A stretch of 64,000 nucleotides of DNA from Druceiella hillmani (GCA_039881145.1 JAYKKI010000074.1:11225501-11289500); one strand, 5' to 3'; numbered from the stretch's first letter, positions 28,195 to 40,865 are shown. A program made the numbers and translations. Notes: generated by a model not told the origin, from the letters alone.

Positions 28195-29010
28195 GATGTT
28201 GGTGTCGTTTCTAACAGTCTAAGAGTATGTAACACCTGCTTGAAACAATGGTGGAAGTTTTGTACAAAAGAAAATTTTAATATCCACCAAGTTTCGACAT
28301 CAAAAGTGATGACTTCCTTTTTTATTTGATAATGAATGCAGTTATCAATCTCTTAATCATCACAAATCTGCTATCTTTTTAATTATAGAATTCAAAGGAG
28401 TTAACAAACTAAAACCCTTTAGGCCAAAATATAATATGACCTGGGAGACCTGTCGGTACTTGACTTTACACAAAATTTGTATCCTTTTACTTTAGATAAA
28501 CCTACGAAGAAATATACTACCTTACTCGCTCTACGGGACAAAAAATGCACACATTGTCACTAATTAAAATTAATAATATTCATGTCTTAGAGAGTAACAT
28601 TTACATATTAATTTCATATATTGCCAAAACATTTGTTTCGAAATCAACTTATATTGAAACCTTGAGATTGGTCCTGCTGAGATTTTAATATTTTACGTGA
28701 ATATTAATGAACTACTTTAAGACTAACAGGGTACTCATATCAACCAAAAGGTATCTCAAAACTTGACCTTAACTTTAAAAAAACCCGAATGAACCAGGGA
28801 TATGTCAAAATATTAGTCATTGGATACAGCAGGTAATATACAAAAGTGGAATTAATACAATTGTATTTTTATTACATTCTACTAGACTCAAATTTTTGTG
28901 CATCCCATGCCATGTTAGGCCAAGGACTAACAGTTGAAAACAGATTAAAATTGTTAGCTGGTCAGACAAAATAATAAAATTTTGGTAAAAATTAAAATCA
29001 ACCTTTGTTA
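28195..29010 (+). pseudogene. Decayed tyrosine recombinase of a DIRS/Ngaro- or Crypton-type element
   Basis: Translating the plus strand in changing frames gives successive pieces of a tyrosine recombinase. These are CLKQWWKFC (about 28234-28260, N-terminal SAM-like part), FKGVNKLKPFRPKY (28391-28432, the linker before the catalytic domain), LLAL then TGQKMHTLSLIKI (about 28520-28570, the first catalytic block), RVLISTKRYLKT (28728-28763), and SHAMLGQGLTVENRLKLLAG (28903-28962) leading into FGKN-stop-NQPL (28981-29007). The order and spacing suit a single domain of about 270 residues. Several frameshifts and stops break it. In the first block the expected catalytic Arg is Lys (28542-28544), and a TAA (28993-28995) sits where the catalytic Tyr of the usual FxKFY motif would be. 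No reverse transcriptase was found nearby, so the exact class of element cannot be settled. Confidence 0.72.
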
Positions 29011-29809
29011 TATAATCAACCTAGCCACATATTTGCCAGAGCTCTTAGGAGAGAAAATCTCAGAGACCGGATTTTTGACTGATTACTTAAGAAAAAGGCT
29101 TGATTTTAATATTTTTTTGCTGAGTGAAGAATACTTTTTTAATTCCCTGTTACTCATATTGTGAGGACATATATGTTGATTATTATTGTATAAAATTTCT
29201 TTATTATTTTTATTAAAAGTATTTACGCATTGCTAAAGGCGCCAGTTTACTATGTTAAGAATCTAATCATCTACTCAAATATTTCGGACTCATAGTAAAT
29301 ATAATTATATAATTAAACGAACTTACCTTTAATGAAATTATACTTTAATTAAATTCAGTTCCTAATCCGAGATAAAGTGATCCCATACCATTCTGATAAG
29401 TTAACAACTAACCAATTAACTCGGTTGAGTAAAATGTAGTTATCTGTAATTCTGAACTTAATGACACTTGACACTGAGAGCATGAGTGAGGTTACCTGTA
29501 TGGATTTTGTCTTCATTTTTCTTTAGATTTTTCTAAACATGCGTAGTTATTCAGGTAAAATCAAATGATACTATTAAGTTATCTTGGACTAAGCACTTTG
29601 AATGATTAAATAGAATTTATCAGAATTTAAGTTTGTTTAATTGTATAACTATAAACCTTAAAATGCACAACACTCGCCAACACGGGTTTAAGAGACTTCA
29701 AATATTTTAATTAACATTTTAAGCCAAACGTTTTGTAACTCATGATATATTACAGCAAATATTACATATTTTTTATGGCAAACTGTACCTCGAACTTAAA
29801 CTAATTTGG
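29011..29809. other. AT-rich non-coding stretch
   Basis: Nothing recognised between the recombinase relic and the CpG-rich island. Confidence 0.5.
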
Positions 29810-30190
29810 AGAGAGCCGCGAGAACGCGTGATGTCGATTAGCGCAGCGCGCGGCGTTCTCCGTCCCTTTTAAAAGTGCGCGCCGTGCCGTCTTCCGTATT
29901 ATCTGCACACACGAGCGACATAAATAATATTAATCGCCGTCGTCTCTTGCACGACACATATTTCGCATATTCGGCATACCGGGGCTCCCTTTTTATGGGA
30001 GACGATATATCATGTTTCGCAATGTTGCGTGTATATCTTAGGGCGGGCGCGGGTCTGTACCTACGTACGCGTACGCATATAGTACATAGGACGTGTGCGA
30101 ATATTTGTAGAGCCGAACGTATTGCTTCCGGTCGTGTTTTTGTTGTTCCCGCGATCTATGTAAGGGGTGAATTGAGGTTGCTGTGTATTT
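29810..30190 (+). promoter_or_regulatory. CpG-rich island, possible promoter or first exon
   Basis: This is the most GC- and CpG-rich stretch of the window, opening with AGCCGCGAGAACGCG and a GCGCAGCGCGCGGCG run. A TTTTAAAAG word (about 29867-29875) could be a TATA element. A frame from 29875 stays open for 106 codons to 30195, but the peptide (rich in R, A, Y and S) shows no domain, and a longer open frame is expected by chance where G+C is high. The reading as a promoter/5' exon is an inference. Other options are a fragment of a GC-rich mobile element or a structural RNA gene. Confidence 0.35.
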
Positions 30191-30221
30191 ATTAATCGAG
30201 AATTGAGGTTGCTGTGTATTT
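30169..30221 (+). repeat. 22-bp direct repeat at the island edge
   Basis: GAATTGAGGTTGCTGTGTAT plus TT occurs at 30169-30190 and again at 30200-30221, 9 bp apart. It marks the abrupt right edge of the CpG-rich island. Confidence 0.95.
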
Positions 30222-32656
30222 CCCTAATTTCATGATATCTTTTATTAGCTTGTGTATTTGCACTCTTGTCTAATAATAATTAATATAATTTTAATAAACA
30301 CGAACAATATTTCTAAATACAGTATTCTCTTCTGCTATCAATATATTGGATATAAAACAAAATATTTTATTGGAAATATATCACGAATAAAGAAATAGAA
30401 AATTGTAAAAATAAAATTAAATAAAAGTAAACGATTAGAGACTAACCCATTTGGCACTTAATTTTAATCGTCAGTTAAATCAATATTAAAAATTAAAATT
30501 ATTGTCAGTTACAATATGTGAAGATATTACATAAATATAATTATTATTTGAACTTGTTAATTTCATTATTTGTTTATTTATTGCGCTTTTTGCTATAATT
30601 TAATATTTACGCTCTTATTTTTGATGCGGATAAATATTTATGTCTAAAACCGATCTCTGTCTAAAAATATTGAGGAAAAATTTCGTTGTTTATTTCCATA
30701 TTTGTATGTAATTTCAACCTTTTTTTGTTTAATATGTTATGTACCACCAACAGATATTAATGAAAATTATACGCAATATTTTTTCATTATTTGCAATTAC
30801 AATTTTAGAAATTTTATTTGTATATACATAAAATGTATTAATTTTTTTAATATGGCTAACCATAGCGTATTTGAAAACACACGGTAAAGCTATTGTCCTT
30901 ATTAGCACACATATTTTATACCACTATTTTGAGTACTGAAGTTTTATATTTTAATAAACCTTGGATATAATCTAAAAGCATGTAACATACAAGCCTCTGC
31001 ATTTTCAAAACAAGCCTATACATACAAGCCTCTGCACTTCATGTAAATTTTCATAATAACTTTTCTCTACACTTCGAAAATCTCGTAAAAATTTTCTTTT
31101 CTGTTTGCCTAAAAATCGATGATGCAGCAATGTACGGTTAACTAACTATTATCAAGACTAATATTAAACACCATAGTAAATAGTATTTCGTAGTAAATGT
31201 AAAATTGCACAGTTATGTATAAGCTTAGTAAAATCTATAGTCAGTATTTGGCTTTATTCACTTGACGATATTACACAAATATTGTAAAAGTACAATGCAG
31301 GAAGAAATGAAATGAACGAGTTTTCTTTTCACTAGTTCTTTACTAAGAAAAGCTTTGTAAAATCAATAGACTGATGTTAAAGGACATCAGCCTGTTAATA
31401 TAAGAATACTTTGCGATATGGCGATTGGCTTGTATTGTGTGCGCGGGTATGCGTAACATACATCGCAGCGATTTTTGGCCTAATCTAATATTGACGTTTG
31501 GTAATACATTTATATTTTACTCATCGTTAACTCTTTATTCCGTTTTGGTAATATCTTTCCTCACCGATCCTATAGCAAATATTATATTTTACCCATTTCT
31601 TTGTATTGAAATTTGGTTAAAGAAGAAAATTAAAAAAATGTAGCAAATGTTTGATTTTTAAAACGATTTTTATATCAAATAAGTACATAAAAGATCCAAA
31701 AAATATTAATGTTTTAATATTTAGCTCATAACTACGATCAATATTTATTTTCCCACTTAGGAGAGAATGTCTTCGCGATTCCCTGCACGGTCATTATCTA
31801 GTAACTATACCTAGAGTAATCATATACAAGTTTAAACCAAATTCTCTAATTAATGTGGGTGGGCATCTAGTTATACAATGGAGTAACAAAATTCAGTTAT
31901 TTTTTTAGGGCTTCAAATTCTTAATGCTTTTAGGTTAGGTTTTAGAGCCTTTAAATTTGACTTGTATAATGATTCTTTATATATATGATGCTTTCGTTTT
32001 TTATTAATTTTTTTGGTTAGCAAATGAGTAAGAGACTGTAGTTAAAGTTTATGATATACTAAATGCAAACAATTATCCACACATTTATTTTGCAAAGCTA
32101 TTTTGAAACGAGTATTTTAAATTGAAGTGAGTCTCTCGTCAGAGAGGGAAATGAATTTGATTTTTCCGGTAAATTTAAAATTGGCAACATTTGGGACCAC
32201 TAACAATTCTCCTGCACTTAATAAATCTTGCTAATCATTGAGTATAATATTTATTTAACTGAGTACCTCAATACGTGACCGTGATTACTTTTTGTTACGC
32301 AGGTGCTTTTAAAATATTAATATGTACCTATATCACGAACATCTTAAAAAAAATTACGCATACAGTGTACATATTTAAATCAATTGCATGGTTATTTTAT
32401 TTTGTTAAAATTTTATATTTGCAATATCAACTAATTATACGACCAATATTAATTAAAAAAATAAATGATGAAAAAATTGTATTTAAAAAAAAGTATTATG
32501 AGAAAAGTCCATGATTTTCTAAACCACTAATATTATCCAATTTATATTTTTCAATTTAGTTTAGCCACTGTTTTTCATCAAATAACCTATTTTTAACACC
32601 TTGAGTATATATACCTAAGATATATGTACCTAATCTTAACTAAAAATGGTTTATTC
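30222..32656. other. AT-rich non-coding stretch
   Basis: No gene recognised. A word ACATACAAGCCTCTGCA occurs twice near 30986 and 31020. Frames of 60-79 codons (30702-30887, 31425-31643, 32275-32514) are of chance length. Confidence 0.5.
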
Positions 32657-32700
32657 CATTGGAATTAATCATTATTATTATATAATGATTTATTCCAATG
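32657..32700. repeat. 18-bp-arm hairpin
   Basis: CATTGGAATTAATCATTA (32657-32674) is the reverse complement of 32683-32700 with one mismatch, around an 8-nt loop. It lies just left of the dispersed repeat at 32765. Confidence 0.85.
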
Positions 32701-32759
32701 AGCGCATGGTTGGAGCATTGTCACTTCTACAGAAGGTGATGTTATGCATGCAAATATAA

Positions 32760-32855
32760 ACTTTTTTGGAGTAATACTATTTAGGCGCGTTATGAAAAAT
32801 TGCGCGAGTGAAATTTGACGATGCGCGCATGTGATGCAACAAAAACCGATAGGAT
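32760..32855 (+). repeat. Dispersed repeat shared with 9035-9110
   Basis: TATTTAGGCGCGTTATGAAA, GTGAAATTTGACGATGCGCGC and ATGCAACAAAAA match 9050-9105 in the same order with small gaps. The GC-rich words stand out from the AT-rich surroundings. The family is not recognised. Confidence 0.6.
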
Positions 32856-32939
32856 ATATGAAATTGATATAGATGAAATTGGTCGTAATTTTAATTAATC
32901 TCTTTATTTTATTTTATTTAATTTCAAAAATAAGCCTCC

Positions 32940-32942
<3 letters not shown>

Positions 32943-32995
<53 letters not shown>

Positions 32996-32996
32996 A
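32943..32996. repeat. Compound microsatellite (AT)n(GT)n
   Basis: About 20 AT units followed by about 7 GT units, lying directly beside the end of the Tc3-type relic. Confidence 0.97.
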
Positions 32997-33029
32997 TGTC
33001 CATTCCATGACAAAACCTTGGAACAGCAT

Positions 33030-34010
33030 TCATTTATCTTTATTACTCACGCCAAAATAATATTTTTCAGTTTTGCGCTTTATGGTTAAGTATGTATAAT
33101 CAAGACGTTCATTTAGTTAAAACAAAAAAATGAACAACTGAGAGGTATTATTATTCTTTTGATCTAAATAATAACTGTTTTCCCTTTTATTTTTTAAAAC
33201 CTCAATCATTCTCTTGGGTAATGTTTCATACAAAGTTTTGATATAATTTTGATCCAACCTTCTCTACTCATCTTCAATAGTTCATTTTATTTATTGAATA
33301 TTATCATATTTTTTCTCGTTTTTATAAATAGTACGTGCTAGCTTACCCCAGCCATTTTCTGTAATATTTAAGAAAGGGGAGCGTCCTGCCACTTTAAAAT
33401 TTGAGTGTTATTTCATAAAAAAACTACTTTCGCAGAATAAACAGCCGCATTTTCATGTTCAAAAATATAATTTGGAGCGCCAATTTTGTTCCGCATTTAG
33501 CCAACTATCCATTAATCAATTTTTAACTTGCACTATTCGTTATTCCAGAAATAAATTTTATTTCTGTATTTCTTTCAAAACTCATAGCAGCCCAACATAT
33601 AACACTTCTGCCACCAAATTTTTTGCTATTCAAAATCAGTTCATCTTTTCTTAAATCACCATAATAGATATACCCTTCAGGACCATTCAAATATAACTTC
33701 TTTCCATCTGAAAATATCACACGATACCAATTTTTTTCCATATGGTATGATCTTCGGCAAATTGTGAACCGTTTTTCTTGCTTTTCTGTAAAAGGTTGTA
33801 GCTGAAATATTTTCTTTCTCCTCAAGTGCTCAGCGTCGTATAGAAGACGTTGAATATTCCTAACATATGTTTTTACAGCAGCTGCGGAAGCGATTTGACG
33901 CGCTGCCTACATAGAATTTAAGCAACGCGTAAAATTGCTCGTCTATCTTTATCCTTAATTGCCTCTGGCCGGCCCGCGGGACTTTTTTCATTTAATTTTC
34001 GAAACCATTA
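33030..34010 (-). pseudogene. Decayed Tc1/mariner (Tc3-type) transposase
   Basis: Minus-strand translation gives a Tc3-like transposase in pieces. From the N-terminal side these are GRPEAIKDKDRRAI (about 33910-33975, DNA-binding region), an intact 100-codon frame at 33523-33825 containing NWYRVIFSDGKKLYLNGPEG and then YYGDLRKDEL and FGGRSVICWAA, then EHENAAVYSAK (about 33428-33460), ENGWGKLARTIYKN (about 33315-33356) and KRMIEVLKNKRENSYY near 33170-33220. In the family the DDE catalytic residues lie in FSDEK, QDNA and NPIEN. Here the first Asp is kept (but the next residue is Gly, not Glu), the second Asp is Glu (EHENA) and the third Glu is kept. Frameshifts and stops separate the pieces, so it is dead. 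Terminal inverted repeats were not found; both flanks run into microsatellites (32943 and 34628). Confidence 0.88.
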
Positions 34011-34624
34011 AATAATTCAAAATGACTTTTCTGATTCTCTCCGTTTTATTTTGTATTATACATATTATATTATTATTTTTAATTAATGGATCATGTCGAT
34101 TTCAACTGAACTAAGTTTTTTTCCGCTAGGCATAATAAAATATTAATGTATATTTAATCCGAAAAATACATGGTACTGATAAAACAATGACAACACGTCT
34201 CAATCTTTGCTGTCAACTGCAAACTTCATGTGGGCTATAGTTTTGGTGCACCGTTCGAGCCTCACGACTTAGTAAAAATAAACAATATGGCGTATAAGTA
34301 AACAATAGCTATCTCTTTCTAATATTTATATGAGTATCTTGACAAAAGATACAAAATGCAAAACTTAAAATTTTATTTTAGTGTGTGTAATAAAAATGTA
34401 TATTGTGCTGAGGTTTTGTCGCGGAGTGTATTGGTATATATATAACAAGTAGGTTGTCAATAGCTACGTGTGTAAGGTGATGTTCGTTTAAAGAATTTTA
34501 TGGGCAGTGACGCGCTTAACCAAATAATCAACGTAAGGATTCGACGTTTCAATCATACAACTAAAATCTTTTACACCAGTATCTGTATTATGAGTGTGCA
34601 AAGTTCTATGAATATTTAAATGCA

Positions 34625-34627
<3 letters not shown>
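34011..34627. other. Flank of the Tc3-type relic
   Basis: This may contain the 5' untranslated part and end of the transposon, but no terminal repeat matching the 33000 side could be picked out. No other gene seen. Confidence 0.4.
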
Positions 34628-34677
<50 letters not shown>

Positions 34678-34680
34678 TAT
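34628..34680. repeat. Compound microsatellite (AT)n(AC)n
   Basis: About 20 AT units followed by a short AC run. Confidence 0.97.
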
Positions 34681-36849
34681 TTGTTTCTGCAGATTTGGAT
34701 ATTTAACGTTTATATGCTATAGTCTAACCTCTCCTGCAAATTTTACTTAGGAGAGTGGGCCTTTTTCTCGTTGTCTTTTTTTTACATTTCCTTGGAAAAC
34801 CCGTTGGAAAACTTTTTGTTTCCCGTTTCTCATGATGCGCCTAAAATAAGTCAACTTTCTGCTCTCATCTCTTTTCATTGGCTTAGTTACTTTTCAGTAC
34901 ACATCATAATATTGTCCGCATTCTCAGGTTCAGTTCGAATAAATCTGAACAGAGATCTTTTCGATGATTTTAATTTGTAATTCATGGGTCTCACTTTCAT
35001 TGGTTTTTTTGGATAGGTAAATATTACATTCTGGAGTTGGGTATTACTGATACTTACCGGCTTTTTATGATACTCTCTGCAAGAAATACATAATTGTATT
35101 TAGACCAAATTTAATTAACAAAAAAATATTGAAATTTTCTTCAAAAATATGTTAGAAACAAATCATAAAATTTCAGTTCGAAATATTAAAAAAACCACTC
35201 GTTTTTTAAGAGACATATTTGAGGTTTTTTAGGAGATACGAAGGCCAAAGAAAATGCAAAAAACTCCATCGATGACACTTATAATTTACTGGATGTTATA
35301 TAACCACACTCAATGATTTATACTATAAAATATAAGTAAAATAAGAAATTAATGACAAAATACAGACTCATGATAAATTTGTTGTCTAATGGTTGTCCTT
35401 TTTATTGATCAGTCTTTTTTTCTTTTGCTATTCTGTTATAAATCACTTTAATTAAAAAAATATTTATTCGACAATATACACAGCTAACAAATCAGCCAAG
35501 GTGTTACCAGTTTATGTGAAGACTTCTCTGCATAAGCATTCAAGTTGATTAAAAGCTCTGCAACAATTGTTCTTCATAAATTAGAATGAACAACTGACAG
35601 GAAAAAACTGACCCGTTCAAACAGCATTGGACTACATGACGTGTTTTATGTAAATTAAAGCCAGTATAATGTATTTGAATATAAAAACGGTGGTTCAAAA
35701 ATGCAGACTATCTTAACCTGCCTGTGGGTTTTGGGTGTGTAAAAACACATTTAATGCAGTATCATCGTAAGGATACTATTATAGAATTAGCACCTAATTT
35801 TTTTAAGTACTGATCTAGTCTACTAAAAGTTGATAGTACTGAGAGAGTACTTTTCTTAACATGTATTTATCAACATATCTACAATTTCATGTCCACATGT
35901 ACCTATGAAATATTTAATAAACCTGATAGTAAGTTTTAGTCAGAAAGGTAAATTTTGTAGATGTTTTATTCCTTTTTTACATTTTCATGATATTTATACT
36001 ATAAACTACAAATAATAAGGGAGAACAATGCATTGAGAATCATTATTATCAGTTTAGTAATTTCGAAAGAATTTTCATGAAAAAAGTATTTAACTTTTCC
36101 TTTAAAAACACGGCGCAACCCATCTGATTTCTAATAGAAACTTAGCAAGCTGTTGCAGGACATTGTTGCACGATTTGTACCTATCCATTTCACGTAAGTA
36201 AATTAACAACTTTATCATAAGTGAACAGAAACTTGTCATATTTGAAAAAAATCTTTGCAACGATCTAGAGTGTATGAATTTTTGTTGAAAGATTAACTAT
36301 CTTTTTATTTCTAATAATTAATATTGGATTACTGTCATTTTTAAACTGTTGAATTAATTTCACACGTCAATGAAATTAACCTTGATTTTTCCCAAGCTCT
36401 TTTCGTAACAAATTTGATTTCTATCAAATAAGAAATATGGCTGCAGAGCGTTAGAAATTTCTTTAGAACGCAAAAAATACATAAACACACACGTATAGAT
36501 GCACGCGCACACACACATATTGTCGTTTGAAATTTAAATGTGGAAATCTCAGCAACAGGTTTATTTTTGCCAAATTAATTTAAAAAATTAATAGTCTGCT
36601 TTTATTGAGTTTTTGCTATCTTATTGCTTTGAAAAAGACCTCAAATATTTTTTATTATTTAATAAGAATAATTTGTTACAATTGAAGTTCTTAAAGTATG
36701 CCATAGTATAACGAAAGTGACGATTCTTAGGACACATTTCTACTTTGACATGGCGGATTAAGTGTATCCGCAAATTTGACCAGAGGTTTTATGCCCGCTC
36801 TTGTTCACATAAGTTAAAGGTGAAGAAATTGTAACTATTCACGAGGAAT
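34681..36849. other. AT-rich non-coding stretch
   Basis: No gene recognised. On the minus strand about 35460-35610 reads as two short peptide pieces free of AT-bias, but nothing was identified in them. A small CA-rich patch lies at 36484-36520. Confidence 0.45.
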
Positions 36850-37070
36850 TTATACATCAGTTAAAAACGACCACACATCCGCTTCGTAGAACAAAGCCGG
36901 AAGTGAATCACCCCGACCGAGCCATGATTCAATGGCAATCAATAGAAATTCTTGGCTGATCCGGGTGAACCGCGGAGTTGCGGACGTCGAGTCTGCGGTT
37001 ATTCGTGACAAAAAACATAAGGAAAGATCTATATATATGCACACATTCACACCGACATTTATGTCACCTA
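36850..37070. other. GC-raised block, open on both strands
   Basis: For about 200 bp G+C rises (TCCGGGTGAACCGCGGAG and GCGGACGTCGAGTC near 36960-36995). A minus-strand frame (36850-37050, 66 codons) and a plus-strand frame (36932-37153, 73 codons) overlap here. The peptides show no family motif, and fewer stops are expected where G+C is high. It may be a relic exon or an unrecognised element. Confidence 0.25.
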
Positions 37071-38016
37071 CAGGGCGGTTTAATTCTAAAATTTTAAGGT
37101 GTGACTGCTTGGTATTGACAGTTTTTCAAAAAATCAATAAAAAAGAAAGATAGGAGACAGTTATACATGACTTTCAAGATCGTGTCATAATCAAATCGTC
37201 TCGACAAATTACCAAAATTAAAATTACTAGTAAATAAAGATATATTTTAATAAACTTGATTTTAATAAATTTGTGATGAATATTCAATGAATATCAATCA
37301 TTGGTATACTGTGTAAATAAATCCAAGTTAGTTTTGTAAATAATGCAAGTTAGTTTGTAATACTGCTCGTGAATATTAAGATATAAAAACTCTTATTCAA
37401 AATGTGTTAAAGAAATTACGATTTTATGTTTACAAAAATATAAAAGTAGCACATTGATTATATTTGGTGTTGAAAAAAAAACTGCAATCGTAAATGTCCC
37501 TCTTCTCCCTTTTACTATTGGATTAAAATTTAAATTGTGGTGTAAATGTGAGATTTGCTCATACTGTCGTATCTTCCAATAATAGAGGCGTGCCAGCCAC
37601 GTTTTTGACTTTACCCATTTTTAAGAATATATAACAATTCTCACAAATAAGAACATATTAGCTTGTTCATGATAATTTTTTCACTGTTTAAAGGATTTTT
37701 TCATAACGTTTAAGGTTTATTATGTATGCTCTATATCTTGAAATTGAAGTGAAACAAGTGATGGCTTTTGAAGGAAGGAGATTGGCTCCTTTTTTAATAC
37801 CTTCAAGTGAAAATTATAAATACCGACGGTTTCCGTTTTCGGTCTTATCGTTTTCCAGATACAATAATATGGAGAGTAAGTTTCAGCCTTGCATTGAACA
37901 TAAATAGTAGGTTACGGTAAGGGATTAATAAATTACATTATGACAATAAGAAAATTACTTAATGCGAAATCTTTATTTGACGCAGATTTTTTTTTGAGAA
38001 AGTTATATGTTTTTGG

Positions 38017-38019
<3 letters not shown>
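37071..38019. other. AT-rich non-coding stretch
   Basis: No gene recognised. The 61-codon plus-strand frame 37722-37907 has a mixed composition but no motif. Confidence 0.5.

Positions 38020-38073
<54 letters not shown>
38020..38073. repeat. (AT)n microsatellite
   Basis: Uninterrupted AT run of about 54 bp. The two overlapping minus-strand frames through it are artefacts. Confidence 0.98.
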
Positions 38074-38076
<3 letters not shown>

Positions 38077-38756
38077 ATATAAATACAGAGACAGCGGCGA
38101 GGTAGACTTAAATGCTGTTTGTATGTACATGGGGGAGTAGAAAATGAATACATTACTAGCCATTTGTAACATTAGTAAATAACGATAAAGTACAATTTTG
38201 ATAAACTATTTATAATACATTTTTCAGTTTAATATTAAATTTTTTTTAATATTGAAAATTTAAAATTGCCCTTCTTTATAAAGACTAACTTTCACAAAAA
38301 AAGAAATAAATCAAAATATAAATCAAAAAATATTTACAAGACTGACATCACCTGATGAATAATGGAACCTTTTCAATTATGCGTTAATAGAAATTAGCGA
38401 CACATATCTTATAAATTAATATTTGATATTGTGAATATATAGAAATTCGGTAAAACGAAATAATTATGAAATCAATTTAAACCGTGCACAGGATATTTTT
38501 TTTCTGTATGGTCTTGTACGTTGAGGATATTTGCAAATTGCTACTTTGCATTGTAGTGTCACTTAAATTTAAAAGTATCACTATAATATACTACAGAAAT
38601 AACGCTATTGCAATTTACCTACCAAACGGTACGCTTCAGTTGAGGATTTTTGTTTAAAATGTAATAAAAGTAAAAATTTATTATAAACAAATCATTAACA
38701 GTTTACTCAAAATAAAAAGTTTTTTATCTGAATATCTATTTAATAATCGGTTCTTA
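38074..38756. other. AT-rich non-coding stretch
   Basis: Nothing recognised. Confidence 0.5.
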
Positions 38757-38768
38757 CACATATATATT

Positions 38769-38864
<96 letters not shown>

Positions 38865-38874
38865 AAGAGAAATG
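38757..38874. repeat. Compound microsatellite (TA)n(GA)n
   Basis: An interrupted TA run of about 84 bp (with single G and C changes) passes directly into about 15 GA units. Confidence 0.97.
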
Positions 38875-40865
38875 TTTTTCTATATCCGTGTAACTAGTGT
38901 TGCCTCAATCATCAGTTGTTTTCACAGCCATCTATTTCCTCTATAAGTTCCCTAGCACCTTCGTTCAATTTAAATAGAGCACAACTTTATCTATCTTTAT
39001 GGTACATATATGGACGAATCTAAAATTTGAGACCTCCTTAATTAATTTGTTTCTACTCCTCAATTGTAAATACAATCAATACAAATACAATCGCTACTCA
39101 CTCTACTTTTCGGTTTTCTTGAAAACAATTCAAGTACCTTTTTTCATATAAAAATAATAGCATTTAGTCAGTATTTACTTGTTTTCTTATTCTTTAATTT
39201 TTTTGTTATATTTATTTATTTTATTTATTTAGCACCTTTTTTGACTAGTACATACGGTGGACTTATTACTACATGGGAAATCTCTTCCAGTCAACCATAT
39301 TCTAAACCATTTCCATAAACAATTTTATTGGGGAGCTAAACTCTTAGACTATACTAGCCACAGCCCTGTTCCAGATTGAGAAACCTTATACTTGCTTCTG
39401 ATTTCTAAATGCACCGGCAATATATTTAAAAGCCTGTCGCTAATTATATTATTCAGAAGAAAATCCTTTTCCTTTCTATTTCATTTCTTTTTTTCCTCAC
39501 ACACGAAAGATGTTTTGGGAGTTTCCAATTACACGTTTCATTTTTGTTATGAGAAAAATTTATATAAGTTTATTACCATAAATTTTTTTTCAAATCAACC
39601 TTGAAATTCGTTTTTAATACCCAAAATATAATAATAATAATTCTTCACGAAAAAACATATCGTGATATTAAGTTATAATTTTATTAGCTGCCGTGTCTGC
39701 TTATTATCGCGGCGAAAGATAATTCGTCAGTTATAAAATGTTAGCACATAATTTCATTAACGCTGTTTTATTAATACGATTCGTTTAGGTATCCTGTTCT
39801 CTAAAAGTTTTTTTACGAGCATAAATATAAAGCTTATTTTCTTCCGTTAGTATTTTATATTAATTTTGGTCATCTTATGGTTATTTTATAATATAACGAA
39901 TATTACGTCGGTTTTCATGTAAATCGGTTTTGTTATCGAGTTTTTACGTAAATCGGTGGCGTAGAAGCAAGTCACCTAATTACAAATAATCTTAATATAT
40001 TGAACTAATTATTTCATAAAATGCGACTGCAGTTTGTTGCAGTTTTGCTCTTTCTATGTAAAGCACAACAAACGGCTAAAAATAAGATGGTTATCAACTT
40101 TTTTCAAAAAATTTTCACTATTACAAAGAAATAATTATTAATACTTCAGTACAGGCTGAGTGTTCAGGGAGTATTTAGCGGTGAGTTCTGAAAATTATTG
40201 GTCATTAAATTATTTAGTATCATAGTATAAATCTTTTATTAAGTCGATCTTTACAAAACTACTACAGTTACTCTTTAAAGGCATAAGTTCAACCAAGGTT
40301 TGACTGCAGGATTGTGGTAGAGTTTTTTGGCCTGTTTACATACTGATCAAAGAGTGAGATAACTCAGTTTTATCTTTGCATAAAACACAAGTATGTGCAA
40401 ATCACTGTTTTTTCAATTTATTTTCAGTGAGAAATTTAATTGTTTCCCTCAAGAGTATTTTGTAAAAACATAATCATGTACAATTTCATAATTATTTAGA
40501 TTTACCTTGCTAGAGTGAAAGATACGACGAACATGTTCAATAAATATAGCGGATTTTCGTATGCTAATGGTATTATTGCTTACTAGAGTTATCGATATCA
40601 AGTTTAGCATATTATATTGCATTTAACAATAGTTATAAAACTGGACTGAGGAATCGCGTCGTTTTAGCTCTTTGCCCTAATAAAAATTATATAGTATAAT
40701 GTAAAAACGAAATATTCATATAACCTTTCTGTGCGGCTCAAGAAATAAAAATTTTTGAAACAGTCAAAAAACGAAAATTTTACTTTAAAAAAAGAATCAA
40801 ATTTTAAATTTTTTCTCTCGCTTATTTATAGCTTAGTGTTTTCAAGGGAACGAAACTAACGACCA
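38875..40865. other. AT-rich non-coding stretch
   Basis: No gene recognised. The 39392-39604 frame (70 codons, Phe-rich) is of chance type. Confidence 0.5.
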
